Shown piece after piece: positions 35,152 to 47,429 of a stretch of DNA of 64,000 nt (position 1 is its first letter; each line of letters opens with the position of its first letter). This DNA is from Microbotryum silenes-acaulis. Lineage: Eukaryota; Basidiomycota; Microbotryomycetes; Microbotryales; Microbotryaceae. The notes beneath the pieces are model-generated. The model was not told the origin of the DNA, searched no databases, and saw only the letters and a program-made list of their open reading frames with translations. The stretch is from NCBI GenBank assembly GCA_003665825.1, contig QPFY01000022.1, positions 186,001 to 250,000 on the forward strand. The letters run 5' to 3'. Both the position numbers and the translations under genes were made by a program.

Positions 35152-38100
35152 ATGGGTCGGCCAGCGACAGACCGTTTCGTCTACGTTCGCCGAGGTTCCA
35201 TTTTCCTCCAAATGATTCTCTACTTCCCGAAGCAGGCTGAGACGACCTGTCTTGCGTGTCTACCACATCGTAGCGTAGTTACTTCGATCGTCCAGTTCCT
35301 GTCACTGCCGAAATGTCATCTGCAAAGTTTCACGTACAGAAGACTCTCCAGTACGAATCTTCACGCAGAGCAGAGGGGCAGCCGAGACGTCGCCCACGTG
35401 AGCGAGCTCAGCACCGCCGTCCGCGAGGCTGAGCACGGAGGCTGCTTCGCGCTGTGTGCAAAGGCGGAGGAAATCATCAATCCAGACCTCGCGCGCGAGG
35501 ACAATAAAGAGCTTGAATGTGTGGATGCCCGCCACCTTCGCGCTCCTCCGCACAACCCGACCTCCGCTCTAATCGCACAGACGCCGCCACCAATCGATCA
35601 ACACGACGTCGCGCAGAATGGATTGTCGAGTCGATCTGCACAGGCAGCCGGCAGTCCCAATGTCGCCCGGCAAGTGCGACGGGCCCGCAGTCCTTCACCT
35701 CCGGGCTTGAGATTCGTTCGTCCACGTTCTGAAGCAATTCCAGATCTCTCTCGCGTCGCCGGTTCGAGTACAGACGCAACTGCGACTTCAGCCACTACTG
35801 TCGTCCATCAACGATCCGCGGCGCAGCGTCAACGACGCCAACGCGAAAGAGGGCGATCGAGCCAGACCGTGCCAACTGCGCTGCTGCCGTTGCCAGAAGG
35901 GCCTTTTCCCCGGCACGATCTTGGATCGATGACGTTGCAATGTCCGATCTGTTCGGCTCTACACTGGGAGTTCGAAAAATCACCGACCCCAGGCGGCGCC
36001 ACACCGTTCAAAATCTGTTGCGCGGACGGCAAAGTTCGATTGCCCAGGATCGAAAAGCCCCCGCCCGAGCTGCTCGCACTTCTGACTGGCGATGGCCCAG
36101 GTTAGTACACGTCGATCTGTTCGACCTGCTAGATTGAGTACAGCGGACTAACGGCCTTGCTCACTATCCGTGAAACAGTTGAGAAGATCTTCCGGGACCG
36201 CATTCTTGCATTCAATGAAAGCCTTGCTATGGCGTCATTCGGCACGAGCAAAGGCCATGGCATCATCAGCGGCTCCGGACCACCATCTTTCTACCTGAGC
36301 GGAATGGTATTTCACCGTATCGGCACGCTAGCACCAGCGCCGACAGGCGACCCAGTCTTTGCCCAGATTCTATTCCTGGCTCCGACCGAACGCATTGAAG
36401 CCCGACGGAGATTCAATGGACCGCCTGAAGAAGTACGACGTCTCGACTCAGCATATCAACAGATTGTTCCTCTGCTCGACGGCATGCTACAACAACACAA
36501 CAGCCGCGTCAAACTGTTCTTGACAGCACAAGAGTTCATGGGCAGTGATGCGTCTCACATGTACCAGCTGCGTCTACTTGCACCGCGCAACCGAGATCCG
36601 AGAACGTACAACTTGCCGACCCAAGACGAGGTGGCCGTCATTCTACCCGGAGACGATACCGACTACCGATCTTCAAGAAGAGAGATCGTTGTTCGGTTAC
36701 GTCACCCACCAAATGATGACAGCCGCGGAATTCAGCTCATTCCCGATGGTCACCCTGCACTCATGGCGCTCACATACCCGCTATTGTTACCGTATGGCGA
36801 AGACTGGTACCACGACAGAATTCCGCTCAGCCAAAACACTATCGCTACAGAGGCAGCTCGGCGCGTGCGAGACGAAAACGGCATCTTGCAACGCACACCG
36901 GATAACGCCAATGCCAACCCACAAACCGGAAAGGGCGGATCCAAACGTGTGACGCAAAGCCAATTCAACGCGTTTTATTTCCACATTCGTCCTCCGAATA
37001 TCAGTTACCCGACGTTCTTCCTTGGGGGCCGGTTGTTCCAGAAATTTGTCGCGGACACCTGGGCATTAACTGAACAAGAACGGCTATATTGGATGAGAAC
37101 GAATCCGAAAAAGCTCAGAGCCGAAGAGTATTCGTCCCTTCAAGCAAGCCTGGCTGAAGGACTCGATCCCGCGCAGATTGGTAAAAGAGTCATTCTACCG
37201 TCGTCACATACCGGATCGCCACGCCAAATGGCCCAACTTTACCAAGATGCTATGGCCATCGTTCGTGTTTTTGGTGCTCCGGACATATTCATCACAATGA
37301 CATGCAACCCTGCCTGGTCGGAAATTGTCAACGCGTTGCTTCCTGGCCAAACCGCATCCGACCGTCCCGACATAGTAGCACGAGTCTTTCACGGTAAATT
37401 GAAAGCTCTTCTTGCGGATGTATTAGGCGTTCATCGTGCGCCGGGAGTCTTTGGAAAGGTATGTCAATTGGCGCGGTCAATATTAAATGGATAGAATGCT
37501 CACGAGTCTCAATTCTTTGCGCAGGTCATGGCATATGTCTATGTTGTCGAATTTCAAAAGCGCGGGCTGCCTCACGCCCATATCCTTTTGATCATGGATC
37601 CAGAAGACAAACCAAAAACAAACAACGACTACGACAAGATAGTGACCGCAGAAATACCCGACCCCAACAAATTCCCTGCATTGTTTGAGACCATCACAAA
37701 CTGCATGCTACACCGGCAATGTGATCGTCCCGGCAAGCATACCTGCCATGACGACCATGGAAAATGTACCAAAGGGTTTCCCAAACGACTCCAACCGCGC
37801 ACGACCAGCGAAGACGGTGGCTATCCACACTACCGGCGTCGCGGCATACACCAATATGTCAAATTCCCGGGCACAGCGCAAGAAGAATTTTTTACGGATG
37901 CAAACGTTGTTCCAACAAATCCGTTCCTTGCTTCCAAGTACAACTGTCATGTCAACGTGGAAATCGCAAGCGGTGTTGCTGCGATCAAATACCTGTACAA
38001 GTACGTTTACAAGGGCCACGACCGTACTTCATTCACGATCGACGAACCCGGAGCTCAAGACGAAATCAACAACTTCCTCGACGCTCGATATGTTTGCGCC

Positions 38101-40687
38101 TCCGAGGCCATTCACCGGATATTTCGATTCGGGATGCACGATCGGGATCCCGCAGTGACCAGACTTGCGCTGCACCTCCCGAATGAGCAAGAAGTTCGGT
38201 TCGACCCAGATCAGGGAGCACCAGATTTATCAGCGCCACCGGAAACGACGTTAACCGCCTTCATCAAATTGTGCGCCAAGACGCCGCCCGATCACAACGC
38301 ACGAGAATTGCTTTACGTCGACGTGCCAACCCGATTCAGATGGAACGACGAAGATCGAGCTTGGGCTCCACGAAAAGTTGACAACCGGACAATAGGAAGA
38401 ATCTACTTTTGTGGTCCTGAAGGCGGAGAGCGATACTACTTGCGACTACTTCTTCTCAAGGTGCCTTCTCCGACATCGTTTGCGGATCTGAGGACTTTCA
38501 ACGGTGTTGAGTTTCGAACATTCCGGGAAGCCTGTGTCGAACGGGGACTCCTACGCAACGACGCTGAAGCCGACAGATGTCTGACCGAAGCAGCGGTCTT
38601 CCGTACTGGCCACGAGCTGCGACACCTGTTTGCCATGCTGTTAACGGCCGATGATGGAGTGACAAACGCGGCGCAGTTATGGACAAAACACTATGACAAC
38701 CTCACCCAAGACGTTGAATACCACTTACAAAACCAAAGACGACAGCCGATCATCACGCCCGAGCATGTAGCCAGCTGGGGGCTGCTTCAGCTCAGCAATA
38801 TTCTGCAACGACTCGACTCTTCATTATCAAACCACGGCCTGCCGCTGCCAACGATTCAGTTCGATGACGAAGCTTCAACAAATCGTCTTATCATGGAGGA
38901 ATCAGCCACAGCAGCGGAACTCAACGAATTGGAGGGTCTCTGGAGGAAGAACTTCGAGTCGTGCAACGCCGAACAACGCGCTGTTGTCGAGACAGTTCTT
39001 GACTCGATTCTGAACAGCCGCGGAAAAGTCTTTTTCATTGATGCTCCGGGAGGGACAGGCAAAACGTTCTTGGAAAAAACGATCCTTGCTCGGATTCGGT
39101 CCGAGGGAAAATACGCTCTTGCCGTTGCATCATCGGGTATTGCTGCACTGCTACTGCCAAAAGGCAGAACGGCACATTCACGGTTTAAGATCCAGATCGA
39201 CATCTTCGACGACTCTACGTGCAATGTTCCGAAACAAGGACAGCTCGCCGAGCTTTTTCAGATGTGCGACTTGATCGTCTGGGACGAGGCACCGATGCAG
39301 CACCGTCGATGTTTCCAGCTCGTGGACAGGATGTTGCAAGATGTGCGATCGTCAACGGCTCGGTTCGGTGGAGTGACCGTCGTGTTGGTGTAAGGCGCCG
39401 CTCCGCTTACGCCTCACGACAACTCAAGCCAACCTCAGCGGCCTAAGCTTTACTTGCGCGCGGCGCCACGGGCACCTCTTGACCTTAGTCCTTTTGGTAG
39501 TCTTTCTTCGCCTGCGAATTACACTGTTTGATACTTTCTGTTTGGATTCGGAATCAGTGAGGCTTGAGAGCAATCTCGTGCCTTTCAATCGCCTGCACAA
39601 ATCGTCGACGCTTGCATCATGAATGCTGACTTCTGGGGCATCAGCAACTTTGCCACTCGCGCTTAGTGCAATTTAGCGCACCGGAGATTATAGAAAACGA
39701 GCTAAATTTCACAAAAAGTGCGCTTTTGGCACTAAAGTGCGCTAAATTGCACTAAATTGCACTAAAGCGCGAGTGGCAAAGTTGCTGATGGGGGAAGTTG
39801 AGGTGCTGCATCTTTCTGTAAGTAGTAGTCCTTGCCTGACTTTTAGACCCTATACTAACAGCGGCACGGTGTAAGCGCAGACAAACATGCGTCTTCTGGC
39901 CGCTGCAGACCGCATGACCGAAACGGAACGGGCAAAGGCACAGGACTTTGCAAATTGGCTCTTAGCAGTTGGAGACGGCTCGGCGAACAAAACAGAAGAC
40001 TCTATCGCGCTCCCACATGAGCTTCTCCTGCCGGCGACCACGAGGAACAGAGCCGGGTTAATCAGACACGTTTATCCCGTGCCCGCGCTCGAACTGGACA
40101 ATATGTCAATAGGCGAAAAAGTCGAATACTTCCGAGATCGAGCAATTCTGGCGCCCAAAAATTCGCAGGTGGATCAGATCAACGACATGGTGCTCGACCT
40201 GCTGCAAGACGAATCACTGTTCTGGATCGAGTACCTTCAGAGTCTCAACATCGCCGGGATACCGTTGCACGCTGCAAAATGCAAAGTGGGATGTCCCGTC
40301 ATGCTCCTCAGAAACTTGGACCCCGCCGCGGGGCTGTGCAACGGCACAAGGCTGTTGTTAACTCGGTTACACACCCGCGTGCTCGAGGCCATCATTCTCA
40401 CAGGAGATCATGCTGGACAGCCAGTTTTGTTGCCACGGATCACGCTGAAGACAAGGTCATCAGCTGAGCTTCCGTTCACTCTGCATCGGACGCAGTTTCC
40501 GATTCGGCTCGCAATGGCTATAACGATCAACAAGTCGCAAGGGCAGTCACTTGCGCAGGTAGGAGTGTGTCTAAAGACGCCCGTTTTTTCTCACGGCCAG
40601 TTGTATGTCGCGTTGTCCCGAGCAACGAATGTGGAGGGTGTCAGAGTTTTGCTTCATCAGACTGAGAACGGAGAAGCGGAACGTTGA
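35152..40687 (+). pseudogene. Helitron Rep-helicase, broken in the helicase domain
   Basis: HUH endonuclease plus Pif1-family helicase. Exons: up to 36100, 36179-37458, 37525-39389, then 39887-40687. N-terminal zinc-binding region (CPICSALHW, CCADGKVRLP); Helitron_like_N (FITMTCNPAWSEI); HUH site LPHAHILLIMD (about 37575); tyrosine helix IKYLYKYVYKGHD (about 37990); Walker A APGGTGKT (about 39045); Walker B DLIVWDEAP (about 39270); C-terminal [13 protein letters not shown] and LYVALSRAT motifs. Between FGGVTVVL (39385) and TNMRL (39887), where motif III should be, there are about 490 non-coding bases beginning GTAAGG, ending GCAG and holding a foldback element. Without motif III the helicase should be dead. 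The translation start is uncertain. Confidence 0.85.
39639..39790. mobile_element. Foldback/MITE inside the Helitron helicase gap
   Basis: Arms start CATCAGCAACTTTGCCACTC and end in the reverse complement, TTGCTGATG at 39790. Arms are about 43-54 bases; the right arm has an extra ATTGCACTAAA copy. The tips CATCAGCAA/TTGCTGATG are the same as in the element at 48474. Confidence 0.8.
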
Positions 40688-40996
40688 AATGAAGAGTTAT
40701 CTCAAAGCTCCATAGTGAAGCTCCGGCAATAGCAGGTGAGGGATGTCGATGTTGGGAGGCATCCGTGAAAAGGTCCACACTCGACGCGGGTCTCGACGAC
40801 GGTCTGAGCCCATCATCGGGCTCCCAGAGAACAAAAAAAGAGTTCAGTGATGAAATGAAGGCTCTGTACATTTGATCGTCGTCGCGCGCTTCTCTCCCGA
40901 CGACTTCAACCACTACGCTTCCGTTACTCAACGGTACCGCAGCTGTTGCAGCAAAGTACATAACATTGCAGCGGGTCAACGGTTACGGTGGGAGGT

Positions 40997-41024
40997 GGCG
41001 CGCGGAGCGCGCCGCCGCACCTAG
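40997..41024 (+). other. Helitron 3' terminal hairpin and CTAG
   Basis: Perfect 7-bp GC stem with 3-base loop, 7-base spacer, CTAG end. Confidence 0.85.
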
Positions 41025-41331
41025 TGTAGATTAAATAGATTCCCAGCTCCCAGTTACAAAACTTAAGCTAGTGTCAAGTGATCGCTATTTGAGCGCAATC
41101 TGAAGGCCCTCTGGCAAGAGGTCCCGCCGAAGGCTGCTGAAGTTAGGCCAAGATTGTGTCGACCTACGGGAAAAAATGTCGAGATTTGCAAAGCCGCCTC
41201 ACCTAAAAAACAAAACATGGCTTTGGTCCCAGAATGTCGACTTTTTCCAAAGGCGCCTCGACGAGATTCAGGATTTTGGGTCCTAAACCGGTCCAAACCG
41301 CGCGCGCGCCGAAATGAATTCATCCGGCCCA

Positions 41332-42191
41332 GCTGCAGCAGGACCTCCGAAAGCCCAGTCATAGGCGGCCGTTTAAAAACGGCCTTTTTCGAGGCAAAAT
41401 GTCCAATTTTTTTTCAGATTCTGACTGAAAATGTCCAAATATGAGGGCCGCCTAGTGTTGCATAATTTCTCAAAACTACTCTACAAGCTGTACAATGCTC
41501 AGAAATTTTTCTGCGCTGCGCGCCGGAAACGTCGCGCGCGCGCACCAAGAGCGCCGCCCGCGCGACCGCCAACGAGCCTTTTCAAAATGAAATGGACTTC
41601 AATAGGATCTCATCTTTGTATTCATGTGATGGTCTTTGGAAAAGTCGGAGGAAATGCAATTAAGCACACTGGCTAGGCCAGTAGTGTAGGACTCATTGAC
41701 CCTGAATCAGAATCATACCCACTACAACGCCCTTGGGTGATTTACAGAGACGCAAGGCGACCTTGGACTCCTAAATTGACGCCCGGAGCTCCTCGAGTGC
41801 CGTTTCGGTGATCGCTTCCAAAGCATCCGACGACAATCGGCGGCGGCGAGAGAGCTTCCAGATCGAAAGGAAGGAGAGGAGACGTAGCTCGACAAGTCGG
41901 CGTTCCGAGCGAGAGACGACCAAAAAATGATAAATGATCGCATATGCAGACACTTAGTACTAATATAACGCGCTCCAAACGAAAACAGCGCGACTGTTAC
42001 CCGCGCCGCGAAGCTGGGCCGGCTATATATGCCCTGCGCCTCCAGCCTCCCGCTAGCCTGGTCTGCGCTTCAGAGTTCGACCGAAGGGAGGAAAATGTCC
42101 AAAAATGAGGTGAGCCTCGACCCATTTTGAGCCAAAAATGTCCAAATTTGCGGGCCACCTCTGGCTGGGCTTTCGGGGGTTCTGCTGCAGC
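41332..42191 (+). mobile_element. TIR repeat family, copy 1 (about 860 bp)
   Basis: Inverted ends of about 35 bases: GCTGCAGCAGGACCTCCGAA at the left and its near reverse complement at the right, continuing as GCCCAG(T/C)CA(T/G)AGG. Internal AAAATGTCCAAATTTGCGGG-type blocks. No coding capacity seen. The other copies are 49610-49830 (partial) and 58960-60137 (inverted). The flank 41025-41331 holds no gene. Confidence 0.75.
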
Positions 42192-42483
42192 GCGACAGAG
42201 CGCGACGGACTGCGATGGCGGAAGGCGACCTGCATCCCTTCCTTTGACCAGCCACTGCAGTACATCTTCGCGCTCCCCCATCCGAGTCCATCCACCATTC
42301 TTCGTCGGTCTGTGGATCTCAGAGCTCCAAGTGGATCGACACTCGAGTCTAACAGCTGCAAGACCTGCATCAACAGTGAGTCAAAAAGCCCTCCTACTGT
42401 TCGTTCCGCGTGGTCTGGCTGTTCAGTGTTGACCCAACATTGACCCATGGACTGGACCCGATGGCAATTGCAGTGCCTAGTCG

Positions 42484-44541
42484 ATGACGGCCACGGCGGA
42501 AGCGAGGGAGCAACAGCTCTTCGCCCACATGGGCAAGCCTCGACTTTCGAAGGCGATGGACAAGTATTTTCTTGCCACGCCTTCCACCTACGAAGCCAAG
42601 ATCCTCAAACCGACGAAGAAACTGGGGACGGAGGCTGCGATGAAAGAGATGGCTGACGCGATCAAGGATGTGGTGAGTGCCCCGGTGCTATCGCTTGGCT
42701 TCGACCGCACGAGTATGACTGACCACTGTGTCCCGATCATTGATGCACCCGGGTGTAGACTGGTGATCGACGTCTGGTTGGATGCGGCAACTCGGGTAGC
42801 CACATCAAGCTGGCGCCCGATCGCGGGGAGCAGGAGAAGACGCCCGACGCCGTCATTTTAACGCATGCGGCGGTGGCCGCTGCCCCCGATCTTCCGTTCG
42901 TTTGGGCGCAGTCAGAGCACCCAAAGTCGACGGAAGGCACGCCCCCGTCGCCTCAACGCGCATACTCGCAGATTGCAGTGGCGATTGAGGTGAAAGAGAG
43001 CGACACGAAGAGCGCAGAAGCGCGTAACCAAGTGCTTAGGCGGCTACACATGATCTGCACGACCGCGCTCCGTGCCCACGCGATCGGGGTCACCCTTTGC
43101 GGGGACGTACTTCAAGTCTACCTCGTCAACGCGTGTGGGGTGTTCACGACGAGCGCCCGCAAGTGCGGTCAGGAAACCGTGCTGCTCCGGCGCGTGCTGT
43201 CACACCTCATCGAACTCGACGACAACGGGCTCGGGATGCTGGCCTCGACGAACGAGGTCGATGACGCTTTCGGCAGTTTTGTCGTTTCAGACAAGTTCCT
43301 CCCACCCCGCGCCCACGACTTCGAGTCCGAGCTCGGCGATATCTCAGATCTCGAGATCCAGGAGCTCCTCTTCCGTCGCCGAAGCTGCCCGGGTCGCGCC
43401 ACCTCCGCTTTCCGCGTCACCGCACGACACGCGCCTGTCGACCCCACGTCGATCACCTTGCCTACGTCTGCCACCGAGTACGCCATGACAGTCGCATGGG
43501 TTGAGCAATCCCGCCTCGACGATGCGATTGCCCTACGTCGCAAGATGCACGCTGCGTCGCGTATCGACACCGAGGGTTTAAGCCTTAGCGCCGGCATCTA
43601 CCGGGACGACTTCCGCACGCTTCCGACCTTCTTCGGCGACGATGAAAGTTTCGATGGTATCGGGCCCCGGGCACTGGAGGTGGTCTTCCACCGACAGTGT
43701 TATCGGCCCCTTAACACGGCGACCACGACCAGGGAACTCGCCCAGGCCGTACTTGGAGTCGTCAAAGGTGAGCACAGGGATCAACTGGGCGGCCTTGCGT
43801 TTGCGCTCCCTAGCCGACACGCCCCTTCCCACGACATTGCAGGACACCGAAACCTCTACAGGCTGGGGTATATTCACCGGGATATTTCGTACGGCAATGT
43901 CGTCATCGACCGCGACGGTTTCGGCGTCCTTATCGACTATCACCTCGCCGTCCCGCATGATCGACCTTGCACCGAGCTGCACCACAGAATACGATCCGTG
44001 CGTTCTCCCCTCTGTATGTTTCTCTGAATGAAGTTTCCGACAAGCACTAACCTTTGGACTATACGACGTCTTACAGGGCACCTGGCCCTACCTCGCCTGC
44101 TCGATCCTCGCCCAACCGAATGAGCCGCTCGGTGTTGTCCACGAACGATGGCACGACATCGAGTCGCTTTTTTACGTCGTGATGGAAGTTTCGTTCCGCG
44201 AGCCGTACCAGGGTGACGAGAAAGTCCTCGTAATGACGCCGAAGGGTGAAACCATCTGGCGGCGCTGGAACAGCCCAGAGGCGGACCTAGTCTATGGTAT
44301 CAAACTCCTGCTTCGCATGGACCAACCTTACGAATCTGTACTCGAAGGCTGCGCACATCGATGGACCAATATTCAGCTACTTCTTGACATCTTGAGACGC
44401 AATTGCGGCCTCGACAGCCGGTTCCTTGGTTCCAAGGTGGCTGTGGAAGAAGTTCAACTGAGGGAGTTGTGGGGTCCGTCCAAGGCGATGTCGCACGAGT
44501 CCATCATCTCGGACATTGAGCAGCTGCTTCCCTTGCTCTGA
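42484..44541 (+). pseudogene. FunK1-type fungal kinase with PD-(D/E)XK-like N-terminal domain, one frameshift
   Basis: Exons 42484-42672, 42759-43767, 43843-44013, 44077-44541. The N-terminal part has TPDAVIL (Asp at 42846) and AIEVKES (Glu 42987, Lys 42993), a PD-(D/E)XK nuclease-like pair. The C-terminal part is the fungal-specific FunK1 kinase: YIHRDISYGNV catalytic loop (about 43870), LIDYHLA in place of DFG, GTWPYLACS, and a WHDIESLFYV helix typical of the family. Exon 3 has one base too many near 43955: the reading frame before and after it disagree, so this copy is probably broken, or the base is an assembly error. Family members are expanded in basidiomycetes, some proposed as effectors or anti-selfish-element proteins; the role here is unknown. 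Confidence 0.75.
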
Positions 44542-44615
44542 AGTGACCACCTTTGCGCTGGGCCTAAATATAGTTGCTCGTTGTTAGTTCCGATTATTGC
44601 AATAGATACCCAAGG

Positions 44616-45123
44616 TCACTTTCCGTCCGTTCCAGTATAATTCCAGGCTGGAAATAGGACTGCGCCAGCGGTGCCTTCATTCGGCTCGACTGCGTAGAGT
44701 TCCTGGCCTAAGTCGTAATCTGGGAGGGCCCTTACATCATTCACGTTTTGCTCATAGGAGTGTTGTTTTTGGAAATGTATCAGGTTTGTTGTCCTGTCCC
44801 ATGTATCAAAACGCGTGGCCTTGAACCAACGAAATGAAATCCATAGCCCCGCACCAAAATCCTGGGACATATCATGATTGTGGTTCACCTTGAAAAGCAG
44901 TGCTTCGGGTGATGCCACACTGTTGCACTATCTGATGAGCGACAGTTCGCATAACCGCGGCCGGTTTCCTGACCGATTCTAGGGTCCGCCGGCCCTCATG
45001 GTCGCCAAGCGTGTAAATCAAGGCGATCGAGAGATTGCTGGCTGGAACCACAATCTTACAAAAGCAGAGTGCACGTAACGAAACGGATCTCAGCGCATGC
45101 GCGAAAGCCACGAACCCAAACAT
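44616..45123 (-). CDS. Hypothetical protein, doubtful
   Basis: Two overlapping minus-strand frames (45123-44872, starting MFGFVAFAHALRS, and 44918-44616, ending PAWNYTGTDGK) could be one gene joined by a splice or broken by a shift near 44900. No family recognised. Confidence 0.2.
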
Positions 45124-45859
45124 AGCAAAGAAAGGATCTCTGAGGTTGAAATTTCGGCTAACTCATCTTCAATTGTGAAGAGCATTCGCGCACGATATGT
45201 TTGTCCTTCGGTCGCACATTGTAGTAGATCTTCCCATCATCTCCTGTGTAGCGCATGCAGGCGCCCGAGCACTGCTGCGATATGCGAAGCACTTCTTTGC
45301 GTGATTCCTTCTAAGTGGATTGCAAATTGTGGCCGATCAGCGGGTGCCATTCGATCAATGTCAGGTGATCCGCCGGATGCTGATGGAAAGAGATCGATGG
45401 AGCACCGTGAGATGTTTCTACTACGGCGAGACAACGTTCGTATTTGCAGGCTGTCCATTCGTGCTCCTGTTCCGGTTGGTTTCGCCAATGAAGGATAGGA
45501 CGGAGGACGATCGGTGAGGAAGAATTGTGTCAGTTTTGCTTCCTAATCAGCAACTTCAATTAGCCATCAATGACAGCTTATGCTTGGAACCAGTATCGAC
45601 ATACTTCGGTGGCCATGTACAAAGGAAGCTTGAGATTTGGTATGGTGTCACTGCCCAAGCAAAGTAGGCCCTGCATCCACTGCACAGCCGCGCATCGCCG
45701 CCAGCGACCTTGCTCAATTTTGTCTGGGTGCACGTAGCCTGCTTGACGCGTCGCGTCGCGCCAAACGCCTACTTCTACTTTCGACTCATGTTCACCGCGC
45801 CACGCCAGTTCCTGCCATCCGTTGCCATCGAACGATACTCGCCTTGGTTCCAAAAGTCG

Positions 45860-46800
45860 TTTCGCATACGTCATGTCCAGTCAGCAGATGAATGCAACGC
45901 TCCAGAACAAGGGTGGCCGACCCCGCATTGGGACCCCGACCAATCGACATGACCAGCCCACCTGCACGTAGCACCTCCCAGATGTCCTCGACTACGTCTA
46001 CTGTGGTACTCCGGATCGTGCCAAAACTCGACTACCGTGTCTGGCGTACGACCCAATTTGACTGCCGAGCTCCGCCGCGCTGAACGGGTGTTCGATGGTT
46101 CGGCGTGCACCCTCCACGGCGCCACCTGCGACGAGTGTGACCTTCTCGATCCAAGCTTTCGATGGCCAGATCTTCCTGTGCACGACCGACGACTCACAGA
46201 CTACAACTGCGACTCGATTGACTCGGCGCCGGATGAGAAAATCCTCTCAGCGCGCGCGACGACTCCCGACCCTGTCCCTGAGCGCTAGTCGACTCCTGGC
46301 TCTCTGGCAAGTACAACTGGTTAATTGGAACATCTCAGCGATCGCGTGTCTCCTCGAGTTCAAGAATCCTGGTATATCGGAAGGGTTGCGAGTTGTAGGA
46401 GGTGGCCGAGCAGAAGGGGGGGGGGGGGGGGGGGGGGCAGCGCAACGGACAAGGGGAACTTGGGGACTTTTGTGGCTCTACGGGACTCGGTTTGCTCTCT
46501 TTCTTAGGTAGATCACTTCAGGAGGAATCAGGCCATACGGTTGGTGCTGGTTAGATCTCACGGTTTCATTGTTGGGAATTTGAGTGTGTGTGTGTTCAAG
46601 TGTTCAAGCGTCCGAGTCCCCAAGTCTTCCGTCCCCGTCCCCGTCCCCGTTCAAACTCTCTCGCCTCTCCTCCCCCATCTCGGCGCCGGCAGTTCCCCCG
46701 CGCGCGCATTTCGCCCCTCGCGTCCGGCCCGTCCCCGTCGTCGCTCTCTCTCCTCTCCTGTCGCGTTCTGCGCACAAGTTCCAATCGCAACCGTCTAGCA
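45860..46800. repeat. Dispersed repeat, copy 3 (3' part)
   Basis: Matches 15830-16500 in direct orientation in blocks: ACTGTGGTACT-GGATCGTGCC, TTGACTGCCGAG, TTTCTTAGGTAGATCACTTC with GGTTTCATTGTTG, and a pyrimidine-rich tail. Interrupted by a G22 run. Confidence 0.6.
46416..46437 (+). repeat. G homopolymer, 22 bases
   Basis: Uninterrupted G run within dispersed repeat copy 3; absent at the equivalent place in copy 1. Confidence 0.95.
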
Positions 46801-46825
46801 CTACCACACTACCCAGAAGAAAGAC

Positions 46826-47218
46826 TTGGGCCAGCGGGAACCCGATATCATTGACCAATCTCCCTCAGTGACGCACTCCAATCAAATCTCAATGACTCCT
46901 GAGGGCTGCTCCGACGATGTCGACTCGAACGCCGACTCAGACCCCGCCGTCGACGACTCCGAAGCCAGCTCCTCCGATGGCGGCGAAGAAGCCATGGATC
47001 GACTGCGCCAAGTCGTCAACCTCCTTGAAAATTGTGCACCCAACCATCTACAGCTGGAGTATGACACAATGCAAGCCAAATGTCAAGCGATCATGTCGTC
47101 GAACCGCCTCTGGTCGGCGGAAGAGAAAGCCGACTACGGGCAATGGCCGCTGAGTCTTGGCAACCGAAGGAATGCAGATGAATGGACGCTCAAAGACACG
47201 CATGATCGGATCACTTGA
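46826..47218 (+). CDS. Hypothetical acidic protein, doubtful
   Basis: 130 codons, acidic and Ser/Asp-rich in the middle (DSNADSDPAVDDSEASSSDG), then a helical LRQVVNLLENCAPNHLQLEY segment. No family recognised. It directly follows a pyrimidine-rich tract. Confidence 0.25.
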   Translation: MGQREPDIIDQSPSVTHSNQISMTPEGCSDDVDSNADSDPAVDDSEASSSDGGEEAMDRLRQVVNLLENCAPNHLQLEYDTMQAKCQAIMSSNRLWSAEEKADYGQWPLSLGNRRNADEWTLKDTHDRIT

Positions 47219-47283
47219 CCCGTTGTAGTACCCAGTAAAAGAAAGAGTGAATATTTCGATGTCTGGGGGTCTTCGTCGAGTCC

Positions 47284-47303
47284 GGGGGGGGGGGGGGGGG
47301 GGG
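47284..47303 (+). repeat. G homopolymer, 20 bases
   Basis: Uninterrupted G run after GAGTCC, upstream of the copia remnant. Confidence 0.95.
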
Positions 47304-47429
47304 CTAGAAAGTCTAACGGCAAATCCACGTTTCATTCAAGAGCCAGCCGCACGTCCCGAAACTTCACGATGATCCTTGTCGACGGCCTCTGCTCCGAAGT
47401 CATTGATGCTGTCGCCTGCGCGTGAGGCG

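Larger units (their letters stand above)
35017..41024 (+). mobile_element. Helitron, nearly complete, about 6.0 kb
   Basis: Rolling-circle transposon. The 3' end is textbook: a GGCGCGC-GGA-GCGCGCC hairpin (40997-41013), seven bases, then CTAG (41021-41024) followed by T. The proposed 5' end is TC at 35017-35018 (TCTATAAAAACG) preceded by A, which fits insertion between A and T; this end is less certain than the 3' end. It encodes a Rep/helicase protein. Confidence 0.75.
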
